This document shows positions 60,220 to 64,000 of a stretch of DNA of 64,000 nucleotides, piece after piece. Position numbers and translations under genes: made by a program. Where the stretch lies: contig JAPXRI010000004.1 of assembly GCA_033813635.1 (NCBI GenBank), positions 1 through 64,000 on the forward strand, written 5' to 3'. This stretch comes from JAPXRI01 sp033813635. GTDB lineage: Bacteria > Bacillota > Clostridia > Oscillospirales > QAMX01. Under the pieces are notes generated by a model. That model was not told where the DNA came from. It saw nothing but the letters and a program-made list of their open reading frames with translations, and ran no database searches. Within the stretch, counting starts at the first letter, position 1. The number at the start of each line of letters is the position of its first letter.

Positions 60220-62247
60220 TTAATCGCAGAGTATCGGGTTTGTCCAGGCGTAGGTGTCGTCTGGGCCGCAGACGGTGGCTCTGACCAGCGTGCCGGGGCG
60301 GGGCTTATACCGCGCGCCGGTTAGAGGGATGTCGCCGCTCTCGAAGACATAACCGCCGGAGCCCGGGACTGTGAATATGATTTTTCTCGCGGGACTGCAG
60401 CAGAGCTTTAGATACCCGTCCCCGTCGAGGTAAAAATCGTCGATTTCGGGGCCGTTCGAGGCGTAAAAGCAACCGCGCGACAGCGCGTTCGTAATCGATT
60501 CCCTTGAGAGCTCCGGCGCGCTGACCACGACCCAGCCGCCCAGCGCGGCCGATTCGGCGTGGGTGTCGTCCGTGGCGGTGCCGAACAGCGGCATATTGTT
60601 CATCAGGCAGTAGTCGTAATAATGGAGGGAGTAGCCGTTGCCGCAGCCCTTCTCGCAGACGTTGTTGTAAAGCTCCATCGCGAACACGTTTTCAAAGCCG
60701 TAAACATCCGTCTCAAAATTGACCGACCAGTTCGGGTGGTTGATCATCACCAGGTTGCCGTGTGCATGGAGAAAATCGATTACCTCCTGGACCCGCGCGC
60801 GAAGGGGTCTTTGGAGCCAGCTTTCGTCCCAGGTGGGACGGGTCCAGAGAAAACCGTCCGGCAGAGGGTCGCATTTTCCGGAGTAATCCCGCAAGATACC
60901 GTTTAGATGGTAGGTGTACTGCCTTGTCGCGGGGGCGTTGACGCTGTCAAAGCTTCCGCACCAGATGTCAAGCTCGGTGCCCGGGAGGGTAATAAACCCG
61001 GGACAGTCGAATTTATCCGTGTTTGTGTAGCGCCTGTGGTCGGTAATCGCGAGGAATGCGTAGCCGTTTTCCGCGTATTTGTCGCAGATCGCCTCCGGAG
61101 AGAGCTTGCCGTCCGAGTTGGTCGTGTGGGCGTGCAGATTTCCCTTGTAGCGGCCGCCGCCGTTCCTGAGCGGGAAGCGGTTTTTCATGCCGTCTGTTGC
61201 GTCGGTTTTAATCCGAACGCCGAAAACAGGGTTATGCTTTTCCTTTTCGGGGTCAGTCCTCTCGGTAAGGCCTGTATCGTCGGTCGGATAGGGGTATTCG
61301 GGGAAAATCGGATTCGTCCAGGCGGTTTTACCGTCACGCCGGACGCACTCGACGCGGACATATTTCGCCCGGGGGTCATATCGGAATTCGGCCTCCGTCA
61401 GGCTGTCCTTACCGTCGGGGGAGTAGAAGGTGCGGCCGCGGTGGTCGTACTGCACGAATCTGATTTTATAGCAGGGGGAGCAGCGAATGCGAATCGCGCC
61501 GTCCGACTCGGAAAAGGCGAAGATTTGTGGGCCCGTCGTCGAGTAGAAGCTGCCGTTTTTAACGGCGGACATAATCGAGGCGGCGTCAAGCCGGTCCGCG
61601 GAGACCATGATCCAGCCGCCGCAGCCGTCGCGGATTCTGAAGTGCGCGTCGTCCGAGGCGATCCCCAAGACCTTGAAGCCGTTTCTTAACAGGTAATCCC
61701 AGTGATGGGTGCTTACGCCGGCTCCTTCGCCGGCCTCGGCCGCGTTGTTGTAGATCTCAATCGCGTCGAAATAGGGGCTGCTCGCCGGCGTGCATTCAAA
61801 ATGCCTGCAGTTCGCCGGGTGCGCGAGGGTTACGAGGTTGTCCGTTGAACGGGCGAGAGCGCAGATTCGCTGAATTCGCTCGTCGAAGGTGCCGGGTGTA
61901 ATTTCGTCTCTGAAGCGAAAGCCCGCGGGAAGGCGGCCGGGGCTCTCGGGGTCGAGGCCGTTCAGCACGAAATGCCACTTGTTCTCGGGGCGGAGAGGGG
62001 TGAGATCCTCCTTTGCGGCGTTTGCGCCGAATTCCCCGCCGGGTATGATCAGAAGCTCGCCGTCAGAGAGCTCCGGCGCACAGTCGTACAGGTCGTGGTC
62101 GGCAAACGACAGAAAATCGTAGCCCGCGCGTCTGTAAATATCCTTGACCCTGGCCGGGGAAAGCGTCCCGTCTGAATTCGTCGTATGGACATGGAGATTT
62201 CCTTTAAACCACTTATTGCCGGTAAACGGATTGGAATTGAAGGCCAT
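60220..62247 (-). CDS. Double-PHP-domain protein
   Basis: 675 residues made of two homologous halves, each a PHP domain followed by a beta-rich domain. First half: GNLHVHTTNSDGTLSP, FADHDLYD, LAHPANC. Second half: GNLHAHTTNSDGKLSP, ITDHRRYT, INHPNWS. Each half then ends with a CSP-x-x-K-I-x-F pattern (RCSPCYKIRF and CCSPARKIIF), so the whole 330-residue unit was duplicated. Metal ligands are kept in both. No signal peptide. Transcribed after galE and galT, which suggests a sugar-phosphate or glycan-linked phosphoesterase. Confidence 0.85.
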   Translation of the reverse strand: MAFNSNPFTGNKWFKGNLHVHTTNSDGTLSPARVKDIYRRAGYDFLSFADHDLYDCAPELSDGELLIIPGGEFGANAAKEDLTPLRPENKWHFVLNGLDPESPGRLPAGFRFRDEITPGTFDERIQRICALARSTDNLVTLAHPANCRHFECTPASSPYFDAIEIYNNAAEAGEGAGVSTHHWDYLLRNGFKVLGIASDDAHFRIRDGCGGWIMVSADRLDAASIMSAVKNGSFYSTTGPQIFAFSESDGAIRIRCSPCYKIRFVQYDHRGRTFYSPDGKDSLTEAEFRYDPRAKYVRVECVRRDGKTAWTNPIFPEYPYPTDDTGLTERTDPEKEKHNPVFGVRIKTDATDGMKNRFPLRNGGGRYKGNLHAHTTNSDGKLSPEAICDKYAENGYAFLAITDHRRYTNTDKFDCPGFITLPGTELDIWCGSFDSVNAPATRQYTYHLNGILRDYSGKCDPLPDGFLWTRPTWDESWLQRPLRARVQEVIDFLHAHGNLVMINHPNWSVNFETDVYGFENVFAMELYNNVCEKGCGNGYSLHYYDYCLMNNMPLFGTATDDTHAESAALGGWVVVSAPELSRESITNALSRGCFYASNGPEIDDFYLDGDGYLKLCCSPARKIIFTVPGSGGYVFESGDIPLTGARYKPRPGTLVRATVCGPDDTYAWTNPILCD

Positions 62248-62270
62248 TCTATCCTCCTTTTATTCGCCGC

Positions 62271-63785
62271 TCATAGGCTGGACGTGAAGCGCTCGAAGGC
62301 GGCGCGGCCGTCGGGTGTGCGCTTAAACACGCCGGCGTCTTCCAGACAGCCGACAAAGATTGCGCCTACCTCGTCTCGGAGTATATCTTCGACGGTCGTC
62401 TCATTGATATCCCCGCGGGCGAGCAGGGAACGGTACCAGACCGTGTGGACGGCGAGCGTCTCATCCTTAAAAAAGCCGTCTCTGTCGGTCAGCAGGTATC
62501 TTTTTATTTTGGCAAGCGAGGTCTTAAGACGGGAGGGGAGCACGGCGAGCCCCATCACCTCGATCAAGCCGATGTTTTCCTTTTTTATATGGTGCTTGTC
62601 CTCGCTGGGGTGGAAAAGGCCGTAGGGCCTGTCCGGGGTGGTCAGATTGTTCCGCAATGTCAGGTCAAGCTCGTAATTCCCGCCGCGCATCCGGGCGATC
62701 GGCGTGATTGCGTTGTGCGGCGTGTTGCCGGTATAGGCGAAAACGGAGACGGACTCGTCGGAGTAATTCTGCCACTTTTTAAGGATATATCCGGCGAGGG
62801 AGAGGAGCTTTTCCCTGTCGGCGCCGTTCAGGCGGATCACGGAGAGTGGCCAGGCGACGGTCCCGCAGCGGATGTCCTCGTAGCCGCGGACCGTAAACTC
62901 CCGTTCCACCGGTGCTTTCTCCATCGGGAACGTATAGCGGCCGCCCTGGAAATGGTCGTGAGAGAGGATGGAGCCGCCGACAATCGGCAGGCCGGCGTTG
63001 GAGCCGATGAAGTAATGAGGAAATATATCGAGAAAATCAAACAGCCTGCGGAGCGTCGCCGCGTCCACCTTCATCGGCACATGGCTGCCGTTTAAAGCGA
63101 TGCAGTGCTCGTTGTAATATACATAGGGGGAGTACTGGAAAAACCAGTCCTCTCCGCCTATTTTAATCGGGATCAGGCGGTGGTTCCCGCGGGCGGCGCT
63201 CAGGAGCGTGCCCTTGAAACCCTCGTTCTCGGCGCAGAGCGCGCATTTCGGGTACGAGGTGCTCTTCTGATTCCGCGCGGCGGCGATCGCCACGGGGTCT
63301 TTTTCGGGTTTGGAGAGGTTTATCGTGATGACGATGTCGCCGTATTCGGACTTGTAAGTCCATTTGACGTCCTTCGCGATGCGGTCGCGCCGGATATAGT
63401 TCGTGGCGTTCGAAAAGGCGTAATACCAGTCGGTCGCTTCCCTGGGCGAGCGGGTATATTTTTCCCGGAAGGTTTTAACCACCTCGGAGGGACGCGGGGT
63501 CAGCGCGGCCATCAGCTCGGTATCGAGCATGTCGCGGTAAACGGTGGTGTCGCTTTCCAGCACGCCGGCCTCGCGCGCGTACTCCAGCAGTTTGTCAAGA
63601 ATCGGCTGGGGGGAAGAGAGATTTTCGTCGGGCGTCTCAACGGGTGTATGTTCGCTTAAATTCAAAACCGACAAAAGCCTGTTTACGGCGTACGTGACAT
63701 CCTCTTTTTCGATCAGGTTGTTCTGAAGCGCGTAGCGGATAAGCCGGGAGATCTGGAGGTCCGGCGAGCAATTGGGCTTTTCCAT
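62271..63785 (-). CDS. galT: UDP-glucose-hexose-1-phosphate uridylyltransferase (Firmicutes type)
   Basis: 504 residues, the length of the Gram-positive GalT class. The active-site region reads GGSILSHDHFQGGRY and FPHYFIGSNAGLP; NEHCIALNGSHVPMKV and IEVMGLAVLPSRL are typical too. It swaps UMP between UDP-glucose and galactose-1-phosphate in the Leloir pathway. Its start follows the galE stop directly, and the double-PHP gene is 24 bases downstream. Confidence 0.94.
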   Translation of the reverse strand: MEKPNCSPDLQISRLIRYALQNNLIEKEDVTYAVNRLLSVLNLSEHTPVETPDENLSSPQPILDKLLEYAREAGVLESDTTVYRDMLDTELMAALTPRPSEVVKTFREKYTRSPREATDWYYAFSNATNYIRRDRIAKDVKWTYKSEYGDIVITINLSKPEKDPVAIAAARNQKSTSYPKCALCAENEGFKGTLLSAARGNHRLIPIKIGGEDWFFQYSPYVYYNEHCIALNGSHVPMKVDAATLRRLFDFLDIFPHYFIGSNAGLPIVGGSILSHDHFQGGRYTFPMEKAPVEREFTVRGYEDIRCGTVAWPLSVIRLNGADREKLLSLAGYILKKWQNYSDESVSVFAYTGNTPHNAITPIARMRGGNYELDLTLRNNLTTPDRPYGLFHPSEDKHHIKKENIGLIEVMGLAVLPSRLKTSLAKIKRYLLTDRDGFFKDETLAVHTVWYRSLLARGDINETTVEDILRDEVGAIFVGCLEDAGVFKRTPDGRAAFERFTSSL

Positions 63786-64000
63786 CTATCTCACCTCGTA
63801 TCCGTTCGGGTGAGCTTTGTGCCAGCGCCAGGCGTCCGCGATCATATCCTCAATCGAGGCGATTTCCGGCCGCCAGCCGAGAATCTTTTCGGCTTTCTCA
63901 TACGAGGCCACGAGCCTAGCCGGGTCTCCCGGGCGGCGGGCGACGACCTTTGCCGGGATCGGGTGGCCCGTAACCTTTCTGGCCGCGCTCAGCATCTCGA
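63786..64000 (-). CDS. galE: UDP-glucose 4-epimerase, C-terminal part (runs off the window)
   Basis: About 70 residues from the window edge to a TAG stop. GHPIPAKVVARRPGDPARLVASYEKAEKILGWRP is the C-terminal GalE signature (given here only as landmark; key parts are RRPGDPA and LGWRP). The N-terminal NAD-binding domain lies beyond 64000. With galT it interconverts UDP-glucose and UDP-galactose. Confidence 0.9.
   Translation of the reverse strand, partial: EMLSAARKVTGHPIPAKVVARRPGDPARLVASYEKAEKILGWRPEIASIEDMIADAWRWHKAHPNGYEVR

Noticed and set aside
60907..61689. 260-codon plus-strand frame
   Set aside because: Antisense to the double-PHP gene, no ribosome site and no recognisable domain.
1..64000. 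CRISPR arrays, tRNA or rRNA genes, prophage
   Set aside because: Looked for regular short repeats, cloverleaf-like T-arm signatures and phage structural genes; none seen by eye.

Overview
The window reads as chromosomal DNA of an anaerobic, Gram-positive member of the Clostridia, most likely Oscillospirales/Ruminococcaceae-like. The support is moderately high GC with AGGAGG-type ribosome binding sites and many TTG starts, rubrerythrin, a T-box leader, RNase M5, class B sortase with a PPxTG-anchored adhesin, DUF1385-prmC, a Firmicutes-type GalT and many plant- or host-glycan genes. No rRNA, tRNA, CRISPR array or phage was seen. The only mobile-element trace is the end of a transposase gene at the left edge.

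Layout. 1-160: transposase C-terminus. 470-11702: the most unusual block. A SARP/BTAD regulator ending in a degenerate GGDEF-like domain is followed by paired 11-bp-spaced direct repeats and a small unknown protein. Next come a cyclic-di-GMP-I riboswitch, a vWA/SpaA/Cna-B surface adhesin and sortase B. The block ends with a stripped-down type IV pilus-like set (PilC, four small one-membrane-helix proteins, PilT ATPase) and a transglutaminase-like lipoprotein. It looks like a c-di-GMP-responsive surface attachment module. 11775-15478: rubrerythrin, a WYL regulator and a glycosidase-like protein. 15544-19587: an MBOAT/DHHW O-acetylation operon. 19834-25237: GtrA, polyprenyl-phosphate glycosyltransferase, YfhO and an SGNH hydrolase, i.e. 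envelope glycan modification. 25336-30831 (minus): lipoprotein, two-component system, DUF1385, PrmC.

30993-37470: two tandem PHP-domain genes, a GH29 fucosidase, HflX, a YigZ-family protein, arylamine N-acetyltransferase and GlpP. 37527-39453 (minus): acyltransferase and DUF6320-like protein. 39534-41566: a T-box leader in front of an acyl-CoA ligase, an unexpected pairing. 41642-45412 (minus): glycosidase-like protein, beta-propeller lipoprotein, Nif3 family protein. 45661-47816: a D,D-carboxypeptidase homologue that has lost its catalytic serine, then MntP. 48528-53433: ComEC with a damaged metallo-beta-lactamase domain, HolA, RNase M5, AEC transporter. 53492-57692: a CE15-like esterase and DUF4091 protein divergent from a GPH-family sugar transporter. 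57934-64000: MATE exporter, small AAA ATPase, double-PHP protein, GalT and the start of a galE gene that runs off the window.

All functions are inferred by reading the sequence; no database search was run. Start codons were chosen by ribosome binding site spacing where possible.
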